31,739 bases of DNA from Rhodobacteraceae bacterium UBA6273 (GTDB lineage Bacteria; Pseudomonadota; Alphaproteobacteria; Rhodobacterales; Rhodobacteraceae), in the NCBI GenBank assembly GCA_002440625.1, contig DJUV01000099.1, positions 1-31,739 of the forward strand, read 5' to 3'. Under the pieces are notes generated by a model. It searched no databases. It saw nothing but the letters and a program-made list of their open reading frames with translations, and had not been told where the DNA came from. The position numbers and the translations under genes are program-made. Shown here in pieces: positions 1 to 8,461 of the stretch. Every line of letters starts with the position of its first letter. Position 1 is the stretch's first letter.

Positions 1-143
1 GGGTCGACGTTCAGGTAGGGGTCGAGCTTTCGGAGGCGCACCGAATAGCCGCGCGCCTGCAGAAGCGCCCCGAGGGCCGCCGAGGCCAGACCCTTGCCAA
101 GCGAGGAAACCACACCGCCGGTAATGAAAACGTATCGTGCCAT
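1..143 (-). CDS. pyrG: CTP synthase, N-terminal fragment (cut by window edge)
   Basis: Only the first 47 codons are inside the window; the gene continues past position 1. The peptide begins [18 protein letters not shown], the classic start of the CTP synthase synthetase domain: the P-loop-like [10 protein letters not shown] followed by a LKxDPYLNVD-type segment. CTP synthase makes CTP from UTP, ATP and glutamine in the cytoplasm, the last step of pyrimidine nucleotide synthesis. The ATG at 143 is preceded, 8 nt upstream, by GGGAG, a good ribosome site. That site lies in an 11-bp inverted repeat, described separately. secG lies upstream on the same strand, 163 bp away, the usual neighbour of pyrG in this group. 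The identity is secure from the N terminus; nothing can be said about the glutaminase half. Confidence 0.95.
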   Translation of the reverse strand, partial: MARYVFITGGVVSSLGKGLASAALGALLQARGYSVRLRKLDPYLNVD

Positions 144-150
144 GCGGTGA

Positions 151-216
151 ACTCCCGTGATCGCCTCAAGTTTCTTGGGTTTGCCGGTTCGCAAAGGAAC
201 ACAGCATCACGGGAGT
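151..216 (-). promoter_or_regulatory. Structured pyrG leader; Shine-Dalgarno inside an 11-bp stem
   Basis: ACTCCCGTGAT at 151-161 is perfectly complementary to ATCACGGGAGT at 206-216. In the pyrG transcript these form an 11-bp stem ending 7 nt before the ATG, and its 3' strand contains the GGGAG ribosome site. The 44-nt loop holds two further small stems: TTTGC/GCAAA (180-184 with 191-195) and CAAG/CTTG (167-170 with 174-177). The overall fold is therefore a three-way junction with the ribosome site paired. This suggests translational control of pyrG, or an attenuator between secG and pyrG. The pairing is seen directly; the regulatory role and any ligand or protein partner are inference. I do not recognise a named riboswitch class. 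Confidence 0.5.
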
Positions 217-306
217 CGAGAGCTATCAGATTCGCGCGTCCCCCGCAACCGGACCGCAAAGGATAGTGGCGCACCCGAAGGCGCAGCCAAAGAATTGTGG
301 TTTGCC

Positions 307-660
307 CTACTGGGCGGGCGGCGGTGCCACCGGCGCGTCGCCCGCAGGCGGGGGCGCAAGGTTAAGATCCGGCAGCGCGGGTTCGGTTGTGCCTTCGGCC
401 GGGGCCGTGGTGCCCGCCGCGCCGTCGAGGACCGAGGTGCTGCGCGAGTTCTGCGCCGAAAGGATGGTCAGCGTGATCGAGGTCACAATGAAGGCAGAGG
501 CGATCACCCAGGTTACCTTCTGGAGCGCGTTGGTGGCGCCCCGGTTCGTCATCACGCCGCCGCCGCCGAGAAGCCCGCCACCCTCCGAGCGCTGCAAAAG
601 CACGACCCCGATGAGGAGAAGCGCGAGAATCAGGTGGACGGAGAGGACGACGTTTTCCAT
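307..660 (-). CDS. secG: Preprotein translocase subunit SecG
   Basis: The 117-residue protein has the SecG layout. A first membrane helix (about residues 4-22) is followed by the conserved RSEGGGLLGGGG loop (about 24-36). The stretch TNRGATNALQKVTW leads into a second membrane helix (about 47-68). The C-terminal tail of about 45 residues is low in complexity and rich in Ala and Pro, which is common in alphaproteobacterial SecG. SecG is the small inner-membrane partner of SecYE and helps SecA-driven export of unfolded proteins. GAAGG lies 4 nt before the ATG at 660. The gene sits between a DUF6524-like gene and pyrG on the same strand. Confidence 0.93.
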   Translation of the reverse strand: MENVVLSVHLILALLLIGVVLLQRSEGGGLLGGGGVMTNRGATNALQKVTWVIASAFIVTSITLTILSAQNSRSTSVLDGAAGTTAPAEGTTEPALPDLNLAPPPAGDAPVAPPPAQ

Positions 661-746
661 GGAGCCTTCGGGCCTTTGACGGTGACGCGCCTATCTAGGC
701 GCATGGGGACGGCTGTGCAAGGCAGAATGGGGCAAGCCGGAAGGGG

Positions 747-1142
747 TCAGCCTTCGATCTCGTCGACGCTGGCCTGGCCGGAAAGCCTTTGCCGCAGGAT
801 CGACCACGACAGGCCGATGCCGAGGATCAGCGACAGGACGAGGATGCCGAGCCAGAGGTTGACGGAGGGGTTGGTCAGGGAAAGCGCACCCCAGTCGATC
901 AGCACCCAGAGCCCGGCACCGAAGATCGCGGCGATGAGGGTGACGCCGAAGGCACCGATGGACCGCAAGGTGGCCACGACATAGACTATGTAGCCGACGG
1001 CAAGGATCAGGCCGAGGAAAACTGCAAGCGGCATCTGGTCGGGCCAGGTCGCGTTGACCCAGTGAACATAGTTCCACCGCGTCGGGTTGAAGGTCGCCGA
1101 CAGAAGCACGAAGGCGCCAAGCCAGCGCAGAAGGATGCCCAT
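747..1142 (-). CDS. Small membrane protein, DUF6524-like
   Basis: The 131-residue protein has about four hydrophobic segments (roughly residues 5-20, 38-58, 62-84 and 93-113) and ends in a short charged tail (SVDEIEG). The start MGILLRWLGAFVLLSATFNP and the motif TRWNYVHWV resemble the Rhodobacterales family annotated DUF6524, whose function is unknown. GGAG sits 9 nt before the ATG at 1142. The gene runs towards secG with an 86-bp gap, and may share transcription with it. Membrane location is a safe reading; the family name is from memory, and no function can be offered. Confidence 0.75.
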   Translation of the reverse strand: MGILLRWLGAFVLLSATFNPTRWNYVHWVNATWPDQMPLAVFLGLILAVGYIVYVVATLRSIGAFGVTLIAAIFGAGLWVLIDWGALSLTNPSVNLWLGILVLSLILGIGLSWSILRQRLSGQASVDEIEG

Positions 1143-1208
1143 GGGGTGCTGCTCCGGGTTTGGGTCGCCCTTGGGCTAGCAAGGGGAGGGCGGGTCTGTC
1201 CAGATGTC

Positions 1209-1329
1209 TTGGGGTGAAGGGGCGGGGACATTTCCAGTTGTGCCGCCCTCCTCGAGCGGGAAAAAGACCACGCCACCGGCGTCGGCCCCGCTCACTCGCA
1301 AGCGGCGCCGCAAGACCGTCTCACCCCAA
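1209..1329. other. Possible structured RNA region upstream of purA
   Basis: This lies in the only gap over 300 bp (1143-1548). TTGGGGTGA at 1209-1217 pairs perfectly with TCACCCCAA at 1321-1329, closing a 103-nt interior. Inside, GAGCGGG (1254-1260) pairs with CCCGCTC (1287-1293), and within that ACGCC (1270-1274) pairs with GGCGT (1278-1282). A GGGCGG/CCGCCC arm lies on the 5' side. No credible ORF fills the region. It could be a small RNA gene or a 5' leader of purA. It does not show the tmRNA, SRP RNA or RNase P core sequences, and it is not the single long rod expected of 6S RNA. High GC makes chance pairing easier, so this is a candidate only. Confidence 0.3.
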
Positions 1330-1341
1330 AACCACGGAGGG

Positions 1342-1474
1342 CAGCGCCTGCCGATGGCAGGGCAGGCGCTGACCGGTGGCTTGGGGCCACCGGTCGTACG
1401 GGTGGATATGTTCCCGCGCGGCAGATGCGATGGCATCTGCCGGTCCGGCGGGGGAGCAGCACAACTCATCCCCC
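1342..1474 (+). repeat. Cluster of consecutive hairpins ahead of purA
   Basis: Three perfect inverted repeats follow each other. CAGCGCCTGCC (1342-1352) pairs with GGCAGGCGCTG (1361-1371), with an 8-nt loop. ACCGGTGGC (1372-1380) pairs with GCCACCGGT (1386-1394), with a 5-nt loop. CGGCAGATGC (1419-1428) pairs with GCATCTGCCG (1433-1442), with a 4-nt loop. A fourth, weaker one is GGGGGA (1450-1455) with TCCCCC (1469-1474). The first has an alternative fold, CCTGCC with GGCAGG around a GAT loop. Loops one and three both contain GATGGC. There is no T run, so they are not simple terminators. They lie 75-207 bp before the purA ATG and could be leader structures, an sRNA or protein-binding dyads. 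Confidence 0.55.
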
Positions 1475-1548
1475 CGGCGAAAAACCGGTTTCGTCTGCCC
1501 CGGCCAGCCGCTATACGTCGCGCGTTTGCCGGATAAGGAGCAGGACGC

Positions 1549-2846
<1,298 letters not shown>

Positions 2847-2847
<1 letters not shown>

Positions 2848-3101
2848 TGGCTTTGTCCTACGCCGCCCGCCGCCGCTGGTCGCTGCTGATCCTCCTCGTC
2901 GGCCTGCCCGTCTACATCGTCGCGGCGGTCAGCCTGACCGGCTGGATCGACGCGCGCTTTGGCCGGTTGCCGTTCATCGCGGAAATCGCGGTCTACGTGG
3001 TGCTCGGATTTCTCTGGATGTTGCCCTTCCGCGCGGTTTTTCGCGGCGTCGGCAAGGAAGATCCCGAAACGGCGAAGGGGCGGCCCGAAGACCGCCCCTG
3101 A
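2847..3101 (+). CDS. DUF2842 small membrane protein
   Basis: The 84-residue protein has two membrane helices (about residues 10-32 and 44-64) and a charged, proline-containing tail (EDPETAKGRPEDRP). The helix-turn-helix layout and the FLWMLPFRAVFRG stretch fit the alphaproteobacterial DUF2842 family; its function is not known. Its ATG overlaps the purA stop codon by one base, indicating translational coupling and a shared transcript. The last codons form one arm of a GC-rich hairpin. Identification as a real gene is good; the family name rests on general resemblance and memory. Confidence 0.82.
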
Positions 3102-3104
3102 TTT
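3077..3104. terminator. Probable terminator at the end of the purA operon
   Basis: GGGGCGG (3077-3083) and CCGCCCC (3092-3098) form a perfect 7-bp stem with an 8-nt loop, followed by TGATTTATTG. It overlaps the stop codon of the DUF2842 gene. It lies between that gene and the convergent gene ending at 3122, so it may act on both transcripts. The T tract is short, so strength is uncertain. Confidence 0.5.
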
Positions 3105-3121
3105 ATTGCCCTTAGCCCGGA

Positions 3122-5119
3122 TCACTGGGCGACCCGGCGCGCCTCGTTCTTGAAGCGCGAGGCATCGGTCAGCACGAACTGGCCGCGGCGCACCTTCTGG
3201 ATCTTGCCCTGGCGGAGCAGCATCCCGAAGGACCGGAGGCCATCCTCGCGGCTGTAATCCTCGTCCTCGGTCAGACCTTCGATGCGGCGCAGGATCTGCG
3301 GGCGCGAGAAATGCGTCATGCCCTCGACATTGGCGGTATAGGCGGCTGCGGCCTCCAAGAGTTCCGACAGGCTCGTCGCGCCGAGATGTTCGGCAAACTC
3401 GGCGAAGCTGCGCACATCCTCGGGGCTGAGCGGCAGGACTTCCTCTTCCTCGACCTCTTCCTCGACCTTGGTTTCAAGAACCGCGGTGCTGACCCGGCGC
3501 GGGCGCACGACGGCGGCCTCGGGGCGGGTTTCTTCCGGCAGATCGACGCGCTGTTCGGAGACAAGAACCAGCGGGGCCATGCGGGTCTGCATGGTCGGGC
3601 GCTGCGTCAGGGGCAGGCTGTCGGATGCCGGGCGGCGCGGACGGACGGCCTTCGACAGATCGTCGCGGTAGGCCTCGGTATCGTCGACCGGCGCGCCGCT
3701 GACTGCCGAGACGCCGGCATCGCCGCCGGTCTTCAGCTTGCGGTCGGCCACGGTGGCGGCGACGGCGGCCTTCAGATGCGCGATCGCCGAGAAGCGACGG
3801 CGGGTTTCCGTCCCTTCGAGCTTCGACTTCGCTTCTTCCATCAGGCGCTCGACCGAGGCGTCGTCATCCTCGGACGCGCTTTCGAGGATGGCGCGGCCTT
3901 CATGGGCATCACGGCGTGCATCGCGGGTGATGTCGGCAATCTCGTTCAACAGGTCGTCTTCCTCGGCTTCCGGCAGGCCGGTGTCGCCGATCGCGGCGCC
4001 GATCTGGGCCAGGATGTCGCTGTCGGCGGCTTCACCGGTTTCGCCGTCCTCGAACTCCTCGTCGTCGAACTTTTCGTCTTCGTACTTGTCGCCGGAAAGG
4101 GCAGCCATGACGGCGGCGGTACGATCCTCGACCGGCATGTCCTCGGACAGGTCGAAGGCCGCGTCGTCGTCACCGAATTCGTCCGCGCCCTCGTCTTCTT
4201 CATCATCGTCGAAATCTTCGGCTTCGGTGCGGCTGATCCTGATGAGCCGGGCGCTCGGCAGGGCGGCTTCATCCTCATCCTCGGCACTGACGGCCGCCGC
4301 TTCGGAAGCTTCGGCATCGGCGGTCTCTGCGACGGCCAGGGTCTCCTCGGCCTCGTCTTCGCTCCAGTCCTCGGATTCGGCCACTTCGGCGGCAAGTTCC
4401 TCGGCGTCCCAGCCGGCTTCGTCGGCGTCGTCAAGGTCGATGTCGTCGGCTGCATCGAGGGCGCGAAGCTCCTCTTCCGCTTCGGTCTCCGCCAGATCCT
4501 CGGCCCCGGTATCGAAGGAACCGTGGGTCAGATCCTCGGCGACGGTCTCCGCGACCGGCACTTCTGCGGCCTTCACGAGTTTGAGGCCGGGAACCTCGCC
4601 GATGTCGAGATCGAAGCCGAAGTCGGTCGCGGCGGGGGCGCCGAAATCCGCGGTCTCCTCGTCCTCGTCAAAGGTCACGGCCTCGGCCACGACGGGCGCG
4701 GCGGCGGCTGCGGCGGGCGCTTCGCTGACCACCGCACGGATGCGGGCAAGCTTCGCGGCAACGCTTTCGGGAATCGCCGGGCGGGTCTCGGCCACGGGTT
4801 CGGCCATCGGCGGCCGAACCGTCTTGGCTGCGGCGGGTTGCGGTTCCGGTGGCGCGATGGAGGAGCCTTCGGGGCGCAGCACGACGCCGTGCTCGCTGAC
4901 CCTGGCCTCGACCCGGCGGTGGATCTCGCGTTCGGCGATCCGGTGCAGCATCTCTGCATCGGGCGTCGGCGGCACCGCGCCGAAGTAGCGGTCGTCCGAG
5001 GCGAGGTCGCGGAAGTATTCCGCAATCGCCTTCATCGTCGAGAACGGTTCGTCGAACCCCTCCAGCGTGCAGGAGAAGGTCCCGTAGGAAACCGTTAGAA
5101 TTTTACTCGCACCGACCAT
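3122..5119 (-). CDS. Large acidic protein of unknown function (often labelled CheA-like)
   Basis: The 665-residue protein has three parts. A compact N-terminal region (about 1-75) starts MVGASKILTVSYGTFS. A very long acidic and alanine-rich middle (about 150-400, many Asp/Glu runs) is almost surely disordered. A folded C-terminal region (about 560-665) ends with a pattern like a winged helix: FSRPQILRRIEGL, then SREDGLRSFGMLLRQG, then a basic wing KIQKVRRGQFVLTD (about 604-652). Relatives in Rhodobacterales are, as I recall, annotated as chemotaxis protein CheA, but no histidine-kinase, HPt or CheW features are visible, so I reject that label. An upstream in-frame TTG (5188) is possible, but conservation of the MVGASKIL start favours ATG 5119. 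The gene is divergent from thiN. Function is unknown; DNA binding is inference. Confidence 0.85.
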   Translation of the reverse strand: MVGASKILTVSYGTFSCTLEGFDEPFSTMKAIAEYFRDLASDDRYFGAVPPTPDAEMLHRIAEREIHRRVEARVSEHGVVLRPEGSSIAPPEPQPAAAKTVRPPMAEPVAETRPAIPESVAAKLARIRAVVSEAPAAAAAAPVVAEAVTFDEDEETADFGAPAATDFGFDLDIGEVPGLKLVKAAEVPVAETVAEDLTHGSFDTGAEDLAETEAEEELRALDAADDIDLDDADEAGWDAEELAAEVAESEDWSEDEAEETLAVAETADAEASEAAAVSAEDEDEAALPSARLIRISRTEAEDFDDDEEDEGADEFGDDDAAFDLSEDMPVEDRTAAVMAALSGDKYEDEKFDDEEFEDGETGEAADSDILAQIGAAIGDTGLPEAEEDDLLNEIADITRDARRDAHEGRAILESASEDDDASVERLMEEAKSKLEGTETRRRFSAIAHLKAAVAATVADRKLKTGGDAGVSAVSGAPVDDTEAYRDDLSKAVRPRRPASDSLPLTQRPTMQTRMAPLVLVSEQRVDLPEETRPEAAVVRPRRVSTAVLETKVEEEVEEEEVLPLSPEDVRSFAEFAEHLGATSLSELLEAAAAYTANVEGMTHFSRPQILRRIEGLTEDEDYSREDGLRSFGMLLRQGKIQKVRRGQFVLTDASRFKNEARRVAQ

Positions 5120-5259
5120 GGGATGCTCGCTTTCTGCTTTTGCCTCTGAGGTTACCCTGAGCGGCAACTCGTGCGGTAGCGTGGACAAAAACGGATAAAA
5201 TAAAGGATTTTTTCTGGCCGAGATTGTGTTTCTTTGCCTTAATCGGCATCAATACTGCC

Positions 5260-5913
5260 ATGTCAGCGAAGATTGTCCAATCAAGGTTGCCAGTTACCCT
5301 GCTTGGCGCCGGCGAAAGTGCCGTTTCTGATCTGGATGAAATGCTTGCCATGGCTCCGACCCTTGTGGCGGCCGATGGTGGCGCCAATGTGGCGCTCGGG
5401 GCGGGGCGGGTTCCCGATTGTGTGATCGGCGATCTTGATTCGCTTTCGGCCGAGGCGAGTGCTCTCCTCCCCGCCGAACGGCTCCACCGGATCGAGGATC
5501 AGGCGACCACCGATTTCGAGAAATGCCTGACGCGGATCGCGGCGCCCCTGATCCTCGCCATCGGCTTCACCGGGGCGCGGATCGACCATGAGCTTGCGGT
5601 CTGGAACGTGCTGGCGCGTCTCGGGGCGCATCGCTGCATCGTGGTCGGGCAGGAGGATGTGGTGCTGCTTGCGCCCGCCCGGCTGAACCTGGATCTTGCG
5701 CCGGGAACGCGGGTCTCGCTTTTCCCGATGTCGGCGGTCCGGGCGGAAAGCACCGGGCTGCGCTGGCCGGTGAAGGGGCTCGCCTTCGCGCCGGACGGGG
5801 TTCTCGGCACCTCGAACGAGGCGACGGGGCCAGTTGAGTTGCGGGTGCTCGAGGGCAGGCTTCTTCTGATCCTGCCGCGCGCCTGCCTCAGAGAGCTGCT
5901 TCAGCGGCTGTGA
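5260..5913 (+). CDS. thiN: Thiamine diphosphokinase
   Basis: The 217-residue protein transfers diphosphate from ATP to thiamine to make the cofactor thiamine diphosphate. Family marks are clear: ADGGAN (38-43), VIGDLDS (55-61) and DQATTDFEKCL (80-90), which bind nucleotide and metal, then GFTGARIDHEL in the catalytic domain. A beta-rich C-terminal thiamine-binding half follows (GLRWPVKG, GTSNEATG). I chose ATG 5260 over an in-frame TTG at 5224 because the core begins soon after it; neither start has a strong ribosome site. The 3' end overlaps the convergent transporter gene by 26 bp. Thiamine biosynthesis genes are not nearby, so it may serve salvage or a scattered pathway. Confidence 0.92.
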   Translation: MSAKIVQSRLPVTLLGAGESAVSDLDEMLAMAPTLVAADGGANVALGAGRVPDCVIGDLDSLSAEASALLPAERLHRIEDQATTDFEKCLTRIAAPLILAIGFTGARIDHELAVWNVLARLGAHRCIVVGQEDVVLLAPARLNLDLAPGTRVSLFPMSAVRAESTGLRWPVKGLAFAPDGVLGTSNEATGPVELRVLEGRLLLILPRACLRELLQRL

Positions 5914-6832
5914 CCGTCGCAAGTTCCGCAAGCCGTGCCGCCCGCGCCATCCGCCGCTCGCGGTAGATCACGTAAAGGCCCGAGGCGACGATGATGCCGA
6001 TTCCGGTCCAGGTCAGGCCGTTCGGGAAGTCGCCGAAGATCAGGTAGCCGAAGAGCGTCGCGGTCACGATTTCGAGATAGTGGAGCGGCGCCAGCGTCGA
6101 GGAGGGCGCGAAGGCCAGCGCATAGGTCATCGCCATGTGGCTGACGGTGGAAGCGAGCCCGACGAAGAAGCACCAGAGCAGGAAGATGCCCTGAGGCATC
6201 GCGAAGGTGATGGAAGGGATGTCCGCCGCGCTGCCCAAGGCAAGGACCGGCAGGCAGAGAAGGGCGGCCATGAGGGCGGTATGAAACTGCATCGCGACCG
6301 GATGGACATGGCGCGACAGGTGCCGGGTGACGAGCATGTAAAGCGCGAAGGCAAAGGCGGTGCCGAGCGGGAAAAGCGCCACCGGCCCGAAGGCCGCGAA
6401 GGAGGGCTGGATCACCAGAAGCGCGCCGAGAAAGCCGACGGCACAGGCGGCGATGCGGCGGGGCCCGACCTGTTCGCCGTAAGCGAAGCGGCCGATGAGG
6501 AGGATGATGAAAGGCTCGACGAAGGCGATGGCGAGGGCGTCGGCGATGGGCATCACCCGGACCGCCGCAACGAAGCAATAGGTCGAGACGGCGAGCATCA
6601 GGGCGCGGAGCGTGGTCAGAAGAAGTGCCTCACGCGGCAGCTTCAGGCTGAAGCCCATGATCAACATGACCGGCAGCATCAGCCCCGCCTGCACGAGGCC
6701 GCGGGCAAGGACGATGACGCCCACCGGCACGCCTTGTGCTGCGAGCTTCGAGGCGGCGTCGATGAGGGGCGCGAGGACGCAGAAGGCGATCATCAGCGCC
6801 ACGCCGTGCAGGATGCGGTCAGGGCGGGTCAT
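5888..6832 (-). CDS. EamA-type (DMT family) transporter
   Basis: The 314-residue inner-membrane protein has about ten hydrophobic helices arranged as two EamA repeats of five. The join is near residue 155, where ALYMLVTRHLSRHVHP separates them. FVEPFIILLIGRFAYGEQVGPRR at the end of helix four, and its echo PLHYLEIVTATLFGYLIFGDFPN in the second half, are typical of the drug/metabolite transporter superfamily. Members export or import small organic solutes such as amino acids, but the substrate cannot be read from sequence. A charged tail faces the cytoplasm. It ends inside thiN on the opposite strand. A second EamA gene lies at 19591-20469; the two are clearly different proteins. Confidence 0.9.
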   Translation of the reverse strand: MTRPDRILHGVALMIAFCVLAPLIDAASKLAAQGVPVGVIVLARGLVQAGLMLPVMLIMGFSLKLPREALLLTTLRALMLAVSTYCFVAAVRVMPIADALAIAFVEPFIILLIGRFAYGEQVGPRRIAACAVGFLGALLVIQPSFAAFGPVALFPLGTAFAFALYMLVTRHLSRHVHPVAMQFHTALMAALLCLPVLALGSAADIPSITFAMPQGIFLLWCFFVGLASTVSHMAMTYALAFAPSSTLAPLHYLEIVTATLFGYLIFGDFPNGLTWTGIGIIVASGLYVIYRERRMARAARLAELATVTAAEAAL

Positions 6833-6976
6833 GGTTCGGGGCTATCCTGCGGTTGCCGCGCCGTCCATTCCGAAAGCGACATGCCTCCGGGGTTTCAAAT
6901 TGCGGTGCGGGTCCCCCGCACCATTTTCATCTCTCGCCGCCGCGCGGGGCGCGCGGCAGCTCGGGGAGCCTCCGGC

Positions 6977-7038
6977 GGGAGTATTTTGAGGCAGAAAGTG
7001 GCAAGGCCTTTCTTCACTTTCTGTCTGAAAATACTCCC
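6977..7038. repeat. Long imperfect inverted repeat (Rhodobacterales intergenic repeat, copy 1)
   Basis: The arms are 24 nt each (6977-7000 and 7015-7038), match at 22 of 24 positions and are separated by 14 nt. Each arm has GGGAGTATTTT on its outer side and CAGAAAGTG on its inner side. The region lies downstream of sdaA. The pattern AAAATACyCC followed by runs of G recurs at 26727-26762. It may end transcription, or be a spread palindromic element. Confidence 0.65.
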
Positions 7039-7046
7039 CAGGGGGT

Positions 7047-7069
7047 GCGGGGGACGGGACGTCCCCCGC
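7047..7069 (-). terminator. GC hairpin downstream of sdaA
   Basis: GCGGGGGACG (7047-7056) and CGTCCCCCGC (7060-7069) form a perfect 10-bp stem with a GGA loop, 6 nt beyond the sdaA stop codon. No T run follows on the minus strand at once, but the long inverted repeat described above begins 9 nt further on. Together they probably stop sdaA transcripts. Confidence 0.5.
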
Positions 7070-7074
7070 CGCTC

Positions 7075-8451
7075 TCAGCAGTTCGGGACGTTGACGGCGA
7101 GGCCGCCGAGCGAGGTTTCCTTGTATTTCTCGTGCATGTCCTTGCCGGTCTGGCGCATCGTCTCGATCGCCGCATCGAGGGGGACGAGGTGTTTGCCGTC
7201 GCCCCGGAGTGCCAGCGAGGCCGCCGAGACGGCCTTGATCGCGCCAAGGCCGTTTCTTTCGATGCAGGGCACCTGGACGAGGCCCTTCACCGGGTCGCAG
7301 GTCATGCCGAGGTGGTGTTCGAGCGCGATCTCGGCGGCGTTTTCCACCTGTTCCACCGTGCCGCCCATCACTGCGCAAAGCCCGGCGGCGGCCATGGCGG
7401 CGGCCGATCCGACCTCGGCCTGGCAGCCGCATTCCGCTCCGCTGATCGAGGCATTGGTCTTGACGATGCCGCCGACGGCGGCGGCGGTCAGGAGGAAGTC
7501 GCCGATCTTCGATTGCGACGCCCCCGGCACATGGTCGAGCCAGTAGCGGATCACCGCCGGCAGCACGCCGGCCGCGCCGTTGGTGGGGGCGGTGACGACC
7601 TGCCCGCCGGCGGCGTTTTCCTCGTTCACCGCCATGGCGTAGACGCTCATCCAGTCGTTGATCGTATGGGGTGCCGTCAGGTTCCGCCCGCGTTCGGCCA
7701 GAAGTGCCTCATGGATGCCCTTGGCGCGGCGGCGGACCTTGAGGCCGCCGGGCAGGATGCCGTCTGTCGCCATGCCGCGGTCGATGCAGTCGTTCATCAC
7801 CTGCCAGAGCCGGGCCATGCCCTGGTCAAGCTCGGCCTTCGAGCGGAACTTCAACTCATTCTCGCGCTTCATCTCGGCGATAGACTTGCCCGAGGCCTCG
7901 GCCATTTCGAGCATCCCGGCGGCATTCTCGAACGGGTAGGGGACGCCCGACGGCGCCTTGGCCTTCTTGCCGGCGCCGGTCTGTTCGGCATCGGTCAGGA
8001 CGAAGCCGCCGCCGATGGAATAATAGGTTTCCTGCAGGATCACGTCGCCCTGCGCATCCGTTGCCATCAGGATCATGCCGTTGGCATGGCCGGGAAGGGG
8101 ATGGCCGTAGTCGAAGACGAGGTCGGTCTCGGGCCGGAAGGTCAGGGCAGGAAGGCCGGGTGGCGTCACGGTGCCGGTGGCGGCGATGTCTGCGAGCACC
8201 GCCTCGGCCTTCGCATGGTCGTAGCTGTCAGGCAGAAAGCCGGCGAGGCCGAGGATTGTCGCGCGGTCGGTGGCATGGCCCTTGCCGGTGAAGGCGAGCG
8301 AGCCGTGGAGCGAGGCTTTCAGCCCCTTCGGGTGGAAGGGCGAGCCGCGCAAAAGCTCGAGGAAGCGCGCGCCAGCCACCATCGGGCCCATCGTGTGGCT
8401 CGACGAGGGGCCGACGCCGACCTTGAACATATCGAAGACAGAGAGGAACAT
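7075..8451 (-). CDS. sdaA: L-serine ammonia-lyase (iron-sulfur type)
   Basis: The 458-residue protein is a one-chain L-serine dehydratase converting serine to pyruvate and ammonia. The N-terminal beta domain starts [20 protein letters not shown], the family signature. The C-terminal alpha domain holds the [4Fe-4S] ligands: Cys343 (ECGCQAE), Cys385 (MTCDP) and Cys396 (VPC). The last residue, Cys458, ends the tail VNVPNC. These positions match my recollection of the Legionella enzyme, where the terminal cysteine enters the active site as the fourth iron ligand and acts as an internal inhibitor. ATG 8451 was chosen because the family core begins there; sequence further upstream overlaps the GST gene. 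AAAGG lies about 6 nt before it. The GST gene ends 10 bp upstream on the same strand. Confidence 0.96.
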   Translation of the reverse strand: MFLSVFDMFKVGVGPSSSHTMGPMVAGARFLELLRGSPFHPKGLKASLHGSLAFTGKGHATDRATILGLAGFLPDSYDHAKAEAVLADIAATGTVTPPGLPALTFRPETDLVFDYGHPLPGHANGMILMATDAQGDVILQETYYSIGGGFVLTDAEQTGAGKKAKAPSGVPYPFENAAGMLEMAEASGKSIAEMKRENELKFRSKAELDQGMARLWQVMNDCIDRGMATDGILPGGLKVRRRAKGIHEALLAERGRNLTAPHTINDWMSVYAMAVNEENAAGGQVVTAPTNGAAGVLPAVIRYWLDHVPGASQSKIGDFLLTAAAVGGIVKTNASISGAECGCQAEVGSAAAMAAAGLCAVMGGTVEQVENAAEIALEHHLGMTCDPVKGLVQVPCIERNGLGAIKAVSAASLALRGDGKHLVPLDAAIETMRQTGKDMHEKYKETSLGGLAVNVPNC

Positions 8452-8461
8452 CGGGGGCCTT

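Noticed and set aside
1209..1474. Idea that the purA upstream region encodes tmRNA, SRP RNA, RNase P RNA or 6S RNA
   Set aside because: None of the core sequences of the first three is present, and the fold branches instead of making the single rod of 6S RNA. I keep it only as an unnamed structured region.
3311..5098. Long open frame on the plus strand opposite the acidic gene
   Set aside because: It mirrors the acidic gene's codons, has no recognisable domain and no ribosome site; such antisense frames are expected in GC-rich DNA.
5186..5188. TTG start at 5188 for the acidic protein
   Set aside because: It adds 23 residues unlike the rest, and ATG 5119 gives the start conserved in relatives as I recall it.
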